Shown: positions 25,935-35,320 of the stretch, one piece after another
How positions within the stretch are numbered: the first letter of the stretch is position 1
Layout: each line of letters starts with the position of its first letter
DNA from: Marivivens donghaensis
GTDB taxonomy: Bacteria; Pseudomonadota; Alphaproteobacteria; Rhodobacterales; Rhodobacteraceae
Assembly (NCBI RefSeq): GCF_011806565.1
Contig: NZ_JAATOP010000012.1
Span: 43,640 to 107,639 of the forward strand
Direction of reading: 5' to 3'
DNA: 64,000 nt
Position numbers and translations under genes: made by a program
The notes under the pieces: generated by a model
Told to the model about the DNA's origin: nothing
Databases searched by the model: none
What the model saw: only the letters and a program-made list of their open reading frames with translations

Positions 25935-27971
25935 TTATTTCTTAGGCTTAGACGGGTACTGGTTGCCCTTCGTCGTGAACTTCATCGGCCGCGAATTCGG
26001 GCGGCTGCTGGAGCGGTTGCCGAACTTCTTCGGCCCCTTACCGTTGCCAGAACCCGTGCCAACAGGCTGGTGCGCAGGGATCAGTTGGTCCGGACGCGGC
26101 CCGATCAAATCGGCGCGGCCCATCGACTTCAGAGCCTCGCGCAGCAGCGGCCAGTTGTCCGGATCGTGGTAGCGCAGGAACGCCTTGTGGATACGGCGCT
26201 GACGGCCACCGCGGACGGTATCGACCTTTTCCCCACCCCCGCGGCGCACACCGCGCAGCGTGTTGACGCCCGTGTGGTACATCGCGGTCGCGGTCGCCAT
26301 CGGAGACGGCAGGAAGGTCTGCACCTGATCCGCGCGGTAGCGATTTTTCTTGAGCCACAGCGCGAGGTTCATCATGTCCTCGTCCGTCGTGCCGGGGTGG
26401 GCGGCGATGAAGTACGGGATCAGGTAATACTTCTTGCCCGCCTTCTCGGCAGCGGCGTCGAACATTTCCTTGAACTTGTCATAGGTGCCGATACCCGGCT
26501 TCATCATGACGTCGAGCGGCCCGCGTTCGGTATGTTCCGGCGCGATCTTGAGGTAGCCGCCGACGTGGTGCGTCACCAGTTCCTCGACATATTCGGGGCT
26601 GCGCACGGCAAGGTCGTAACGCACACCCGAGGCCACCATGACCTTCTTGATGCCGTCGACTTCGCGGACCTTGCGATAAAGCTGGATCAGGTCATCATGC
26701 GAGGTGTTCAGGTTCGGACAGATGTCGGGGAACACACAGGACGGCAGACGGCAGTTCTTTTCAATGTTCGGATCTTTGCAGGCCATCCGGTACATGTTCG
26801 CGGTCGGGCCGCCCACGTCCGAAATCACGCCCTTAAAGCCCGGCGTCTTGTCGCGGATCAGTTCAATCTCGCGCAGGATCGACGCTTCGGAGCGGTTCTG
26901 GATCACCCGGCCTTCGTGCTCGGTGATCGAACAGAAGGTGCAGCCGCCAAAGCAGCCGCGCATGATCGTGACCGACGCCTTGATCATCTCGTAAGCGGGC
27001 ACCTTCGCGTCCATGTAGGACGGGTGCGGGATGCGCGCATAGGGCAGGTCGTAAACCGCGTCCATTTCCTCGGACTTCAGCGGGATCGGCGGCGGGTTCA
27101 GCCACAAATCGCGGTCGCCGTGACGCTGGACCATCGGACGCGCGTTACCTGGGTTGGCTTCGCGGTGCAGAACACGCGAAGCGCGGGCGTAGGCGTCTTT
27201 GTCCTTTTCCACGACCTCGAAGGACGGCAGACGGATCACGGTTTTACCGGGGTGACGGGTCGCGGCCTCGTCAGCGCTATCGAGGTCATCGGCCGGCAGT
27301 TCAGTGTAATCCTCGGGAACCGAGCGGAACAGCGCGACACCGCGCACATCGTCGATTTCGCGAGCGACTTCGCCCTGCGCAATACGGTTCGCCAGTTCGA
27401 CAATCGCGCGCTCGGCGTTGCCATAGACCAGCAGATCGGCCTTCGCATCAGCGAGGATCGAGCGGCGGACCTTGTCCGACCAGTAGTCATAATGAGCAAT
27501 GCGGCGCAGCGAAGCCTCGATCCCCCCGAGGATCACAGGCACGTCCTTGTAAGCTTCGCGGCAACGCTGCGTGTAAACGATCGTGCAGCGGTCGGGGCGC
27601 TTGCCCCCCTCGCCGCCAGCCGTATAGGCATCGTCGCTGCGCAACTTGCGGTCCGAGGTGTAGCGGTTGACCATCGAGTCGAGGTTGCCGCCGGTCACGC
27701 CAAAGAACAGACGCGGGCGGCCCAGTTCCCTGAACGCATCCGCCGACTGCCAGTCAGGCTGCGAGATGATGCCAACGCGGTAGCCCTCGGCCTCCAGCAG
27801 ACGCCCGATCAGCGCCATGCCAAAACTGGGGTGGTCCACGTAGGCATCGCCGGTGACAAGGATAATGTCACACTCGTCCCATCCGAGCCGCGTCATCTCT
27901 GCGCGGGTCATCGGAAGGAATGGCGCTGCTCTTCCGCCAATATACTTGGGGGCCGTCATCATCTGGTTCAT
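25935..27971 (-). CDS. ygiQ: YgiQ family radical SAM protein
   Basis: Radical SAM enzyme (678 aa) of the UPF0313/YgiQ family. The [4Fe-4S] binding motif reads CFGGCTFC (Cys-x3-Cys-x2-Cys) in the middle of the protein, after an N-terminal B12-binding-like region ([20 protein letters not shown]), as is usual in YgiQ. The C-terminus is a basic, low-complexity tail ([15 protein letters not shown]). The chosen ATG (27971) starts [11 protein letters not shown]; the open frame upstream is not family-like. YgiQ proteins are conserved but biochemically uncharacterised. A single gene. Confidence 0.92.
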   Translation of the reverse strand: MNQMMTAPKYIGGRAAPFLPMTRAEMTRLGWDECDIILVTGDAYVDHPSFGMALIGRLLEAEGYRVGIISQPDWQSADAFRELGRPRLFFGVTGGNLDSMVNRYTSDRKLRSDDAYTAGGEGGKRPDRCTIVYTQRCREAYKDVPVILGGIEASLRRIAHYDYWSDKVRRSILADAKADLLVYGNAERAIVELANRIAQGEVAREIDDVRGVALFRSVPEDYTELPADDLDSADEAATRHPGKTVIRLPSFEVVEKDKDAYARASRVLHREANPGNARPMVQRHGDRDLWLNPPPIPLKSEEMDAVYDLPYARIPHPSYMDAKVPAYEMIKASVTIMRGCFGGCTFCSITEHEGRVIQNRSEASILREIELIRDKTPGFKGVISDVGGPTANMYRMACKDPNIEKNCRLPSCVFPDICPNLNTSHDDLIQLYRKVREVDGIKKVMVASGVRYDLAVRSPEYVEELVTHHVGGYLKIAPEHTERGPLDVMMKPGIGTYDKFKEMFDAAAEKAGKKYYLIPYFIAAHPGTTDEDMMNLALWLKKNRYRADQVQTFLPSPMATATAMYHTGVNTLRGVRRGGGEKVDTVRGGRQRRIHKAFLRYHDPDNWPLLREALKSMGRADLIGPRPDQLIPAHQPVGTGSGNGKGPKKFGNRSSSRPNSRPMKFTTKGNQYPSKPKK

Positions 27972-28150
27972 GGTATTTTCGGGGAGTTTGCTTCTGTAGC
28001 TGATCTGCGGGCGCATATCACAAGCCGCAAAACAACTCAATGTCGGACATATTATGTGCTGACCGCACATTTATCTCCGCCGACCCCTTGCGGGGTTTTT
28101 TACGCATTAAATATTTTGTAATATATAACTCCTCTGCAAGGACATTCCAG

Positions 28151-28869
28151 ATGAAAGACATTGAAACCGCAGGCACTTGGCAGCTTGGCGACAAATGCGT
28201 CACGCGCATGGGCTATGGCGCTATGCAGTTGGCGAGCAAGGGCGCTTTTGGCGAACCCCGTGACCGCGACGGCGCGATGCAGAAGGGAACTGGCTGCCCG
28301 CGCAATCGAACGATGAACTGACCGCGGCAGTCGAAGACAACCTGCGCAACCTCGGTCTTGATGTGATCGACGTGGTGAACATGCGCTTCATGGGCGGCGG
28401 CGCGGGGCATGGCCCCAGCGAAGAACCCATCGCCCGCCAGATGGAGCAGATGGTCAAACGGCAAGAGCGCGGCCTGATCAAGCATATCGGCATCAGCAAC
28501 GTCACCCTCGCCCAGACCCGTGTTGCACGCGAAATGGCGGATATCGTGTGCGTGCAGAACCTCTACAACCTCGCCAACCGCGGCGATGACGAGATGATCG
28601 ACGAACTGGCCAAAGCAGGCATCGCTTACGTGCCGTTCTTCCCGCTGGGTGGATTCTCTCCGCTGCAATCGGACGAACTGGCCGCCGTGGCGCAGGACGT
28701 GGACGCCTCCGCGCTACAAGTCGCGCTCGCGTGGCTGCTGCGCCGTTCGCCCAATATCCTGCTGATCCCCGGCACCTCGTCGGTCGATCACCTGCGCGAA
28801 AACGTAGAGGCCGCGACGCTGAAACTGGACGCCGATGCGATGGCCGCGCTCGACAAAATCGGCAAGTAA
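28151..28869 (+). pseudogene. Aldo/keto reductase remnant with internal deletion
   Basis: The first ~35 codons (MGYGAMQLASKGAFGEPRDRD) match the N-terminus of the short YdbC/AKR13-like reductases, then the frame runs into nonsense residues and a stop at 28319-28321. In another frame, from about 28280, the protein continues as EGNWLPAQSNDELTAAVED and on to KIGK at 28869. Roughly 40-50 codons between these parts are missing, including the region that should hold the catalytic Asp, Tyr and Lys, and the junction shifts the frame. An ATG at 28363 could give a 168-aa C-terminal piece, which would be inactive. Upstream DNA 27972-28150 is AT-rich and may hold the old promoter. Confidence 0.85.
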
Positions 28870-28879
28870 AACACCTTAA

Positions 28880-28896
28880 GGCCGCCCCGCGCGGCC
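28880..28896 (+). terminator. Weak hairpin after the aldo/keto reductase remnant
   Basis: GGCCGC and GCGGCC arms with a 5-nt loop; only a short T-containing tail (cgttgtctccc) follows, so termination would be weak. Confidence 0.35.
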
Positions 28897-28953
28897 CGTT
28901 GTCTCCCCTCGGTAATAGGGTTAGGTTTCCGCACCAACCGACAGGGACGCCGC

Positions 28954-29544
28954 ATGCCTAGAACCGGCCTCAGCCAGGAAGAACTCCGCGAACGCGCAGT
29001 GGACGTGACGCTGGCGCAGCTTCGCAAGGTCGGCTCGGAGAAGCTGCGGCTGGTGGACGTGGCCAAAGCGATGGACGTCAAACACACCTCGCTCTACCCG
29101 CATTTCGCCAACAAGGCCGCGCTGGTCGATGCGGTCACTGCGAAATGGCTGCTCGAAAGCGAAGAAGCGCTGGCCAAGGTCTGCGCGATGGACCTGCCCG
29201 CCCGCGAAAGGGTCGAGCAGTGGTTCATGACCCGCTACACCATGAACCGCGACCGTGCGCAGAATGATGCCGAGGTGTTCCACGCCTACAATCTGGCAAG
29301 CGACGCAAAACAGCCCGCCGTTGTCCATCACCTCGCCGCGCTGCGCCAGCAGATGGCGGACCTGATGCGAGAGCTTGGCTATGAGGGCGACACCGCGATG
29401 GAGCGGGCGCGTCTGATCCTGCGCGCGATGGTGTTTTTCATCCACCCCGCCATGATCGCCGATCACGCAGAGGAGGACCACTCGGCCCACCTTCGCGACA
29501 CGCTGGACTGTCTTTTGAAAGGGATGAAGGTCAGGGACTTCTGA
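28954..29544 (+). CDS. TetR/AcrR family transcriptional regulator
   Basis: Regulator of 196 aa. The N-terminal HTH (about 10-57) reads VDVTLAQLRKVGSEKLRLVD followed by VAKAMDVKHTSLYPHFANKAALVD; the rest is a helical ligand domain of the TetR_C_13/YjdC-like sort. It follows the broken aldo/keto reductase on the same strand, and such regulators frequently control a neighbouring reductase, so its former target may have decayed. Start ATG at 28954 with GACAGGGAC upstream. It converges on the methyltransferase gene without overlap. Ligand unknown. Confidence 0.88.
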   Translation: MPRTGLSQEELRERAVDVTLAQLRKVGSEKLRLVDVAKAMDVKHTSLYPHFANKAALVDAVTAKWLLESEEALAKVCAMDLPARERVEQWFMTRYTMNRDRAQNDAEVFHAYNLASDAKQPAVVHHLAALRQQMADLMRELGYEGDTAMERARLILRAMVFFIHPAMIADHAEEDHSAHLRDTLDCLLKGMKVRDF

Positions 29545-30174
29545 TCACTTCCGGCGCAGGTGGATCACCGTATCCTCTAGCTGCGCAGGCTCGCCCTCGG
29601 GCGATTTGGCAGAACGCGTGGCGATGCCGACCTGCACGAAGTCCCATTCGTCTTCAGTGGCTTGCAGATCCGCCAGCTCGCTCGCGACCGTGGGGAAGCT
29701 CTTGGCGCGTTCCTTCATTTCCTCGCTCGCCCACGGCGGGGCGGAGGCATGGGCGACGATCAGCAGCGTGCCGCCCTTGGCCACGAGTTTCGACACCTTG
29801 TTCAAAATCTCACCGCGAGGGAAGTCGAACGAGGACTGGAAAAACAGCGCCGTCACCAGATCGAACGGGCCTTCGGGCTGGCGCTCCGTCAGGTCCATCG
29901 ACTCGAACGTCGCGGTGCCCTTGAGGTCGAGCATCTCCGCCCGCGCTCGCGCCCTCTCGCACGCCGTTTCCGAGATATCCACGCCCACCGCATCCCAGCC
30001 CTGCTCGGCCAGCCAGATCACGTCATCGCCGTTGGACGACCCCAGATCCAGCGCGTGCCCCGATGCCATATCGGTCGTCACGCGCAGGAGGATGCCGCTC
30101 GGCGTGCCCGAGGATGTGGTGCGCTTGGTCTGGTAGAACTCTTCCCAGTAAGCCTTCGGATCTTCCGTGGTCAT
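29545..30174 (-). CDS. Class I SAM-dependent methyltransferase
   Basis: Small-molecule methyltransferase (209 aa), TehB-like in layout. SAM-binding motif I is ALDLGSSNGDDVIWLAEQG (about 41-59), followed by AVGVDISETACERA and the motif IV-like FDLVTALFF. The ATG at 30174 has AAGGAAAG at ideal distance; an alternative ATG lies at 30189. It faces an Rrf2-type regulator across ~85 bp, a pairing known from many genomes and suggesting that the regulator controls it. The methyl acceptor is unknown; TehB relatives act on tellurite or thiols. Confidence 0.88.
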   Translation of the reverse strand: MTTEDPKAYWEEFYQTKRTTSSGTPSGILLRVTTDMASGHALDLGSSNGDDVIWLAEQGWDAVGVDISETACERARARAEMLDLKGTATFESMDLTERQPEGPFDLVTALFFQSSFDFPRGEILNKVSKLVAKGGTLLIVAHASAPPWASEEMKERAKSFPTVASELADLQATEDEWDFVQVGIATRSAKSPEGEPAQLEDTVIHLRRK

Positions 30175-30199
30175 GCGACTTTCCTTCATTGGTATCATC

Positions 30200-30240
30200 G
30201 TAAGTTACTTGATTGCGCACTGGAGTCAACATCATGTAAC
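30200..30240. promoter_or_regulatory. Inverted repeats between methyltransferase and Rrf2 genes
   Basis: GTAAGTTAC (30200-30208) is a 9-bp palindrome, and its GTTAC arm is repeated in inverted form as GTAAC at 30236-30240. Lying between divergent genes, these are candidate Rrf2-binding sequences; no consensus was available to test them. Confidence 0.35.
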
Positions 30241-30259
30241 GTAGAAAGTATCTTTACCG

Positions 30260-30706
30260 ATGGAGCCGCCCTTGCGTCAGGACACCCGCCTTTCCCGCCT
30301 ACTGCACGTTCTTCTGCACATGGCCCACAGCGATGCGCCGATGACCTCGCAGCACATCGCGGACATGCTGGGCACAAACGCGGTGGTCGTCCGCCGCACG
30401 ATGGCAGGGCTTCGCGATGGCGGATTGGTCGCGGCGGAGCGTGGGCACGGCGGCGGCTGGACGCTGATCAAGGACACGCAGGACATTACCCTGCGCGACA
30501 TCTACGCCTGCATCGGGGAGCCGACGCTGTTTGCCTTCAACCTGTCGAACCCCGCCCCGCAATGTCTGGTGGAGCAGTCGGTGAACACGACGATTTCGGA
30601 AACACTGGACGAGGCGACCACGGCGCTCATGGCAAAATTCGAAAGCATCCGCCTGTCGGACATTCAGGCCGACGTGGAAAACAGGCGCAAAGCGGCGGGC
30701 TGTTAG
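30260..30706 (+). CDS. Rrf2 family transcriptional regulator
   Basis: Winged-helix regulator of 148 aa. The N-terminus RQDTRLSRLLHVLLHMA and the HTH MTSQHIADMLGTNAVVVRRTM, then the wing ...ERGHGGGWTL, are typical for the YwnA-like branch of Rrf2. Unlike IscR or NsrR it has no three-cysteine Fe-S cluster; only Cys residues in YACIGEP, PQCLVEQ and the C-terminal Gly-Cys are seen. The start could be ATG 30260 or TTG 30272. It faces the methyltransferase gene and overlaps the next convergent TetR gene by 4 bp. Confidence 0.88.
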   Translation: MEPPLRQDTRLSRLLHVLLHMAHSDAPMTSQHIADMLGTNAVVVRRTMAGLRDGGLVAAERGHGGGWTLIKDTQDITLRDIYACIGEPTLFAFNLSNPAPQCLVEQSVNTTISETLDEATTALMAKFESIRLSDIQADVENRRKAAGC

Positions 30707-31362
30707 GCCGCGACCGACGCCAGAATGCTCTGCACCACCTGTTCGCGCAGCGCGGCCTGACCGGCCTCGTCGAACAGATCGTTGCCGAAGTTGAACGAGA
30801 ACGTCGACTGGTTCGCGCCGTTGAAAAAGCTCATCGCGGAGATCTGCCAGTGGATCATCAGCGGTGACAGTCCGCTCCGCATCACGCCCTCTTTGACGCC
30901 CGCATCGCAGATTCGTTCAATCTGCGTAATCGCCGCCGTATTGGTCGTCATCAGCGACTCCACATCCATCATATGCTTCCCGTGATGAATATTCTCGATC
31001 ATCACGAGCCGGATGAAATCGCGGTTTCTGGCGTGGTGGTCAAAGGTGAACTCCACCAGTTTGCGCAGAGCTTCCATGGGCGGGAAACCGTCGAGGTTCA
31101 GGTCACGCTCGGCCTGACGGACGCTTCCGTAGACTTCTTCGAGAACGGCGCGATAGAGCCCCTCTTTGTCCCCGAAATAGTAGAAAATCATACGCTTGGA
31201 CGTCTGAATCTGGTCCGCGATGTCCTGAACTCTGGCACCCGAAAGCCCGTGCTTCGCAAACTCGACCTTGGCGGCCGCAAGGATGTCAGCCTTCACCGCT
31301 TCGGGGTCTTGCTTCCACGAACGGGGCTTCTTGGGTGCTGAAATCTTGGGCTCTTTGGTCAT
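30703..31362 (-). CDS. TetR/AcrR family regulator of the quinate/shikimate operon (inferred)
   Basis: Regulator of 219 aa with a basic N-terminal tail (KKPRSWKQDPEAVK), a TetR HTH (about 22-70: LSGARVQDIADQIQTSKRMI, then FYYFGDKEGLYRAV) and a helical ligand domain similar to the NicS/RutR-like TetR_C group. It faces the quinate/shikimate dehydrogenase operon across 122 bp that contain two copies of an ACCG-NN-CGGT palindrome. It is therefore the likely repressor of that operon; the ligand would be a pathway intermediate. The last point is inference from position. Confidence 0.88.
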   Translation of the reverse strand: MTKEPKISAPKKPRSWKQDPEAVKADILAAAKVEFAKHGLSGARVQDIADQIQTSKRMIFYYFGDKEGLYRAVLEEVYGSVRQAERDLNLDGFPPMEALRKLVEFTFDHHARNRDFIRLVMIENIHHGKHMMDVESLMTTNTAAITQIERICDAGVKEGVMRSGLSPLMIHWQISAMSFFNGANQSTFSFNFGNDLFDEAGQAALREQVVQSILASVAA

Positions 31363-31403
31363 GAAAAATACTTTCGTTCAAACGGCTTGCCTGGTCAAGT
31401 TTA

Positions 31404-31445
31404 ACCGTCCGGTACATTTGCGTTGACGGAATTAACCGCACGGTT
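31404..31445. promoter_or_regulatory. Two ACCG-NN-CGGT palindromes, probable TetR operators
   Basis: ACCGTCCGGT (31404-31413) and AACCGCACGGTT (31434-31445) share the symmetric core ACCG-NN-CGGT and the preceding TTA. Their centres are 31 bp apart, about three helical turns. They lie between the TetR gene and the operon that it faces, the second 40 bp before the first structural gene. Confidence 0.65.
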
Positions 31446-31484
31446 CATTGTGAGGTCAGAATCGCTTTGGGAGGAGCGCCCGCC

Positions 31485-32387
31485 ATGCCGTTGACCGACA
31501 CAGATCAAGTGCTGACCACAGTCCGCATGGGACTGATCGGCAAAGGTATCGGCCTGTCGCGCACCCCGGCGATGCACATCGCAGAGGCCGAGGCCCAAGG
31601 GCTTCGCTGCACCTACGACCTGATCGACACCGACACGTCGGACTATGCGGGCCACACGCTCCGCGACCTTCTGAACATCGCAGAGGACAGCGGCTACGCG
31701 GGTCTCAACATCACCTACCCCTACAAGGTCGAGGTCATCGACCACCTCGACGATCTGTCCGACGGCGCCCGTGCAGTCGGCGCGGTGAACACCGTGATTT
31801 TCCGCAATGGCAAGCGCACCGGCCACAACACCGATGCGTCGGGCTTCAAAACCGCGTTCGAGATGTACCTCGGCGACAGCGCCCACGAACACGTCGTGCT
31901 GATCGGCGCAGGCGGTGCGGGCGTTGCCGTGGCTCACGCGCTGGCCCGTTCGGGTGTCAAACGCCTGTCGATCTTCGACACCGACGAAAAGCGCGCGAAC
32001 GATCTGTCGGTACAGCTTCACAACAGCCAGACCGACTGCCTGTCCGAGACTGTGACCGACCTCGAACGGTTCCTGCGCAACAACGCGCCGGACGGCATCG
32101 TGAACGCCACGCCGATGGGCATGGAAAAGCTGCCGGGAACCGCCGTTCCTGCCGAACTTCACCGAAAATCCACTTGGGTCGCGGATATCGTCTATTTTCC
32201 GCTCGAGACCCAATTGCTGAAAGAAGCGCGCGCCGCAGCCTGTCAGACGATGCCCGGGTCCGGGATGGCCGTCTATCAAGCCGTCCGCGCCTTCGAACTG
32301 TTTACGGGTCGGCCTGCCGATCCTGCACGGATGAAGGCGACTTTCGACGCCTTCGACACTCAACCCCGCAGCAATGCGGGATCCTGA
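31485..32387 (+). CDS. aroE: Quinate/shikimate dehydrogenase (QsuD-like)
   Basis: NAD(P)-dependent dehydrogenase (300 aa) converting quinate and shikimate to 3-dehydroquinate and 3-dehydroshikimate. The substrate-site residues read Ser25-Arg-Thr27 (LSRTPAMH), Lys81 (NITYPYKVEV), Asn102 (GAVNTV), Asp117 (HNTDASG) and the C-terminal Gln (GMAVYQAV). Ser-x-Thr rather than Ser-x-Ser is what I know from catabolic quinate/shikimate dehydrogenases such as Corynebacterium QsuD. The nucleotide loop is GAGGAG (141-146). GGGAGGAG precedes the ATG. The operon context (TRAP importer, dehydroshikimate dehydratase) supports catabolism and not aromatic amino-acid synthesis. Confidence 0.92.
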   Translation: MPLTDTDQVLTTVRMGLIGKGIGLSRTPAMHIAEAEAQGLRCTYDLIDTDTSDYAGHTLRDLLNIAEDSGYAGLNITYPYKVEVIDHLDDLSDGARAVGAVNTVIFRNGKRTGHNTDASGFKTAFEMYLGDSAHEHVVLIGAGGAGVAVAHALARSGVKRLSIFDTDEKRANDLSVQLHNSQTDCLSETVTDLERFLRNNAPDGIVNATPMGMEKLPGTAVPAELHRKSTWVADIVYFPLETQLLKEARAAACQTMPGSGMAVYQAVRAFELFTGRPADPARMKATFDAFDTQPRSNAGS

Positions 32388-32409
32388 ACGCCTAAGGGAG
32401 GAGACCACA

Positions 32410-33417
32410 ATGGCTTTCAAATTCGCAGCACTCGCAGCAACCACCGCACTGGTCGCGGGCATGGCCGCTTCGGCCAACGCACAGACCATCCGCTTCGGTC
32501 ACGTTGACCCGGACGACTGGACCGCGTCGAAGAAAGGCGCAGCTGCCAACATCTTCAAGAACATCGTCGAAGGCGAAACCGACCTGACCGTGGAGCTGTT
32601 CCCGGCTGGCGCACTCGGCAACGAAGACGAACTCGTCGGTCAGGCCGAAGAGGGCCTCACTCAGGTCGTCATGGTTTCGGGCGCAATGTCCAAGGTTTGC
32701 CCCGCGGCTGGCGTTCTCGACATCCCCTACACCTTCTCGTCGGCCACCATCGCTTGGGACGTTCTGGACGGTGAATTCGGCGACGCACTGGCAGAGCACT
32801 GCCTTGAGCAGACCGGCCTGCGCACGCTGGCTTACGGTGAAACCGGTTTCCGTAACTTCACCAACAACACCCGCGAAATCCGCTCGCCCGCCGATATGGA
32901 AGGTCTGAAGTTCCGCGTTCAGCCGATCCCGCTCTACGTCGAGATGGTTTCGGGTCTGGGCGGTGAGCCGACCCCGATCGCATGGACCGAACTGCCGAAC
33001 GCGCTGTCGACCGGCGTTGTTGACGGTCAGGAAAACCCCGTTGGCGTGATCTACAACAACGGCCTGCACGAGCTTCAGCAGTACATGACCCTCGACGGTC
33101 ACGTCTACGCTGCCGACTTCATCCTGATCTCGGATGACTTCTATCAGGGTCTGTCGGACGCCGAACAGCAGGTCGTCGCCAAAGCTGCCCGCGTTGCAGG
33201 CAACATGGGCCGTGCGATCCAGCAGTGGGGCACCGCTGAAGGCGTGAACAAGGTTCAGGAAGAAGGCATGCAGGTCTACTCGCCGACCGCCGATGAAATC
33301 GCGGCCTTCGCTGAAAAGGCGCAGCCGGCTGTGATCGAATACCTGCGCGGCGAGCTCGGTGACGACGCCGTCTGGATCGACAACCTGCAAGAAGCCGTTT
33401 CGGCAGCTTCGAACTAA
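32410..33417 (+). CDS. TRAP transporter substrate-binding protein (DctP)
   Basis: Periplasmic binding protein (335 aa) of a DctP-type TRAP importer. Signal peptide MAFKFAALAATTALVAGMAA with cleavage after ANA; a strong GGGAGGAG lies upstream. Family features are ...GRTLAYGETGFRNFTNN-like segment and FRVQPIPLYVEMVSGLGGEP, containing the arginine that clamps the substrate carboxylate (LKFRVQ). Its operon suggests quinate or shikimate as ligand. A 12-bp hairpin follows the gene. Confidence 0.92.
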   Translation: MAFKFAALAATTALVAGMAASANAQTIRFGHVDPDDWTASKKGAAANIFKNIVEGETDLTVELFPAGALGNEDELVGQAEEGLTQVVMVSGAMSKVCPAAGVLDIPYTFSSATIAWDVLDGEFGDALAEHCLEQTGLRTLAYGETGFRNFTNNTREIRSPADMEGLKFRVQPIPLYVEMVSGLGGEPTPIAWTELPNALSTGVVDGQENPVGVIYNNGLHELQQYMTLDGHVYAADFILISDDFYQGLSDAEQQVVAKAARVAGNMGRAIQQWGTAEGVNKVQEEGMQVYSPTADEIAAFAEKAQPAVIEYLRGELGDDAVWIDNLQEAVSAASN

Positions 33418-33445
33418 TCGACCAACTCTATCTCTCCCATGCAAA

Positions 33446-33474
33446 GAACAGGGGCGCCCACCGCGCCCCTGTTC
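33446..33474 (+). promoter_or_regulatory. Stem-loop between TRAP binding-protein and permease genes
   Basis: A perfect 12-bp stem (GAACAGGGGCGC / GCGCCCCTGTTC) with a 5-nt loop between dctP and dctQ, without a T-run. It would favour accumulation of the upstream binding-protein mRNA. Confidence 0.7.
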
Positions 33475-33501
33475 CTCAAAAGCCCGAAAAGAGCTGCTTT
33501 C

Positions 33502-34029
33502 ATGGACACTATCAACCGTATCGTCAGACGTATCTTTGCCTTCGGAGCGGGAACGTCGATGGCCCTCGTGTTTCTCATCATCTTCGTGAACTCGGTCCGT
33601 CGCTACACCATCGGCAAGTCGCTGCCGTGGGGCGAGGAGCTTCCGATTTACCTGACGATCTATGGCGTTATGTTCGGTCTAGCCTATGCCTACATGACCG
33701 ACCGCCACATCCGTTTCACCGTGCTGACGGACATGCTGAGCGCCAAGACGCGCCAGCTTCTGTTCCTCATCACGGACGTCATCACCCTGATCTGCGGCCT
33801 CGCGCTGATCCAGGCGGGCTACCAGTTCATGATGCGCCGCGGTGACCGCGACAGCTCTGGCCTGAAGAAGACCGCCGACTGGCTGGCAGATAGCACCGGC
33901 ATCGTGCCGCTCGAATGGCTCGGCAAAGTTGGCCCGTGGCAGTTCGCGATCGCTCTGGGCGGCGCCATGCTGGCCATTGCTGCCCTGCTGCGCCTGATCG
34001 AGCGCGCCTCTGAAGTGAAGGAGGCCTGA
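33502..34029 (+). CDS. TRAP transporter small permease (DctQ)
   Basis: Membrane protein of 175 aa, four helices, with the DctQ pattern: an N-terminal amphipathic stretch, VNSVRRYTIGKSLPWGEELP (conserved Arg and Trp-Gly-Glu-Glu motif) and a fourth helix after ~145. A frame open upstream to 33439 crosses the intercistronic hairpin and is not used. It pairs with the DctM protein beginning 4 bp after its stop and with the DctP protein upstream. Confidence 0.9.
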   Translation: MDTINRIVRRIFAFGAGTSMALVFLIIFVNSVRRYTIGKSLPWGEELPIYLTIYGVMFGLAYAYMTDRHIRFTVLTDMLSAKTRQLLFLITDVITLICGLALIQAGYQFMMRRGDRDSSGLKKTADWLADSTGIVPLEWLGKVGPWQFAIALGGAMLAIAALLRLIERASEVKEA

Positions 34030-34033
34030 GAAC

Positions 34034-35308
34034 ATGGTCTACGTTGTCCTCATCGTCGCCCTGCTGATCGGCGCCCCGATCGCCATTTCCATCATCGCGG
34101 CCCTTCTGACGTTCATGTCAATGAATGATGCGCCCTACGCCATCCGCATCGTCGCGACCGAGATGTACAAGAGCCTCAACAGCTACCCGCTGCTCGCCAT
34201 TCCGCTGTTCGTCCTCGCGGGCGAGCTGATGAACGAAAGCGGCATCACCCAGCGGATCATTGCGTTCGCGAACGTGCTCGTGGGCCGTATGCGCGCGGGC
34301 CTTGCGATGGTGAACATCTGGGCTTCCGTGATCTTTGCAGGCCTATCGGGCTCTGCGGTTGCCGACACCTCCGCGCTTGGCCGCGTGTTCATTCCTGAAA
34401 TGGAAAAGCACGGCTACACCCGCGAATTCGCCGCCGCCCTGACCGCTGCTTCGTCGGTCATCGGCCCGATCATCCCGCCGTCGATCCCCGTCATCATCTA
34501 CGCGCTGACCGTGACCGGCGTCACCGTGCCTTCGCTGTTCCTTGCAGGCGTCATCCCCGGCATTCTGCTGGCGATCTTCCTGTCGGCCTACGTGATGCTG
34601 ACGGTCAAAGTGGACAAGGGCAACCAGTCCAGTGACCTCGTGACCATCCCGCCCGCGCAGGCACTGCTCGGCGGTATCCTTCCCCTGCTGATGCCGTTCT
34701 TCGTGGTCGGCTCGATCCTGCTGGGCGTCGTCACCCCGACCGAAGCGGCAACCTTCGCCGTGGCTTACGCGCTGATCCTCGGCGGCCTTGTTTACCGCAA
34801 GATCAGCTTTGCCGCCCTGCCCCGCATTTTCTCCGATGCGATGCGCGATAGCGCCGTGATCCTCGCGATCATTGCTGCTGTGGGTGCTGCCAACTGGCTG
34901 CTGACCTACAATCAGGTGCCGAACATGCTGACCGACTGGGTTGTCGGCAATGTGGACAGCAAGACGACGTTCCTTCTGGCGACCATCGTGCTGTTCCTGT
35001 TCGTGGGTCTTTTCCTCGAAGGCATCGCGGCAATGCTGGTGCTCGTCCCGATCCTCCACCCCATCGCTGTGTCGATGGGCGTTGATCCCGTGCACTTCGG
35101 TATCCTCGTGATCTTCAACCTGATGATCGGCCTGATCACACCGCCGCTCGGCCTCTGCCTCTTCGTGGCCGAAGGCATCGCTCAGGTCGGCATGGCAAAG
35201 ATCACGCGCGCCATCCTGCCGTTCTTCTTTGTCGAAGTCCTTGTTTTGCTCATCCTGACCTTCGTGCCCCAGACCGTGATCTGGCTGCCGCAAGCGCTGG
35301 GATATTAA
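34034..35308 (+). CDS. TRAP transporter large permease (DctM)
   Basis: Integral membrane transport subunit (424 aa) with about 12 helices. Typical DctM segments are the SGSAVADTSALG loop, IIPPSIPVIIYALT and the C-terminal GLITPPLGLCLFVAEGIA repeat. It uses a sodium gradient in known family members. It lies between dctQ and the dehydroshikimate dehydratase, so its substrate is probably quinate or shikimate. Confidence 0.93.
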   Translation: MVYVVLIVALLIGAPIAISIIAALLTFMSMNDAPYAIRIVATEMYKSLNSYPLLAIPLFVLAGELMNESGITQRIIAFANVLVGRMRAGLAMVNIWASVIFAGLSGSAVADTSALGRVFIPEMEKHGYTREFAAALTAASSVIGPIIPPSIPVIIYALTVTGVTVPSLFLAGVIPGILLAIFLSAYVMLTVKVDKGNQSSDLVTIPPAQALLGGILPLLMPFFVVGSILLGVVTPTEAATFAVAYALILGGLVYRKISFAALPRIFSDAMRDSAVILAIIAAVGAANWLLTYNQVPNMLTDWVVGNVDSKTTFLLATIVLFLFVGLFLEGIAAMLVLVPILHPIAVSMGVDPVHFGILVIFNLMIGLITPPLGLCLFVAEGIAQVGMAKITRAILPFFFVEVLVLLILTFVPQTVIWLPQALGY

Positions 35309-35320
35309 GGAGTTATCCCG

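Noticed and set aside
26070..28121. Open frame of 683 codons on the plus strand opposite ygiQ
   Set aside because: No domain pattern; the radical SAM motif and YgiQ segments are on the minus strand.
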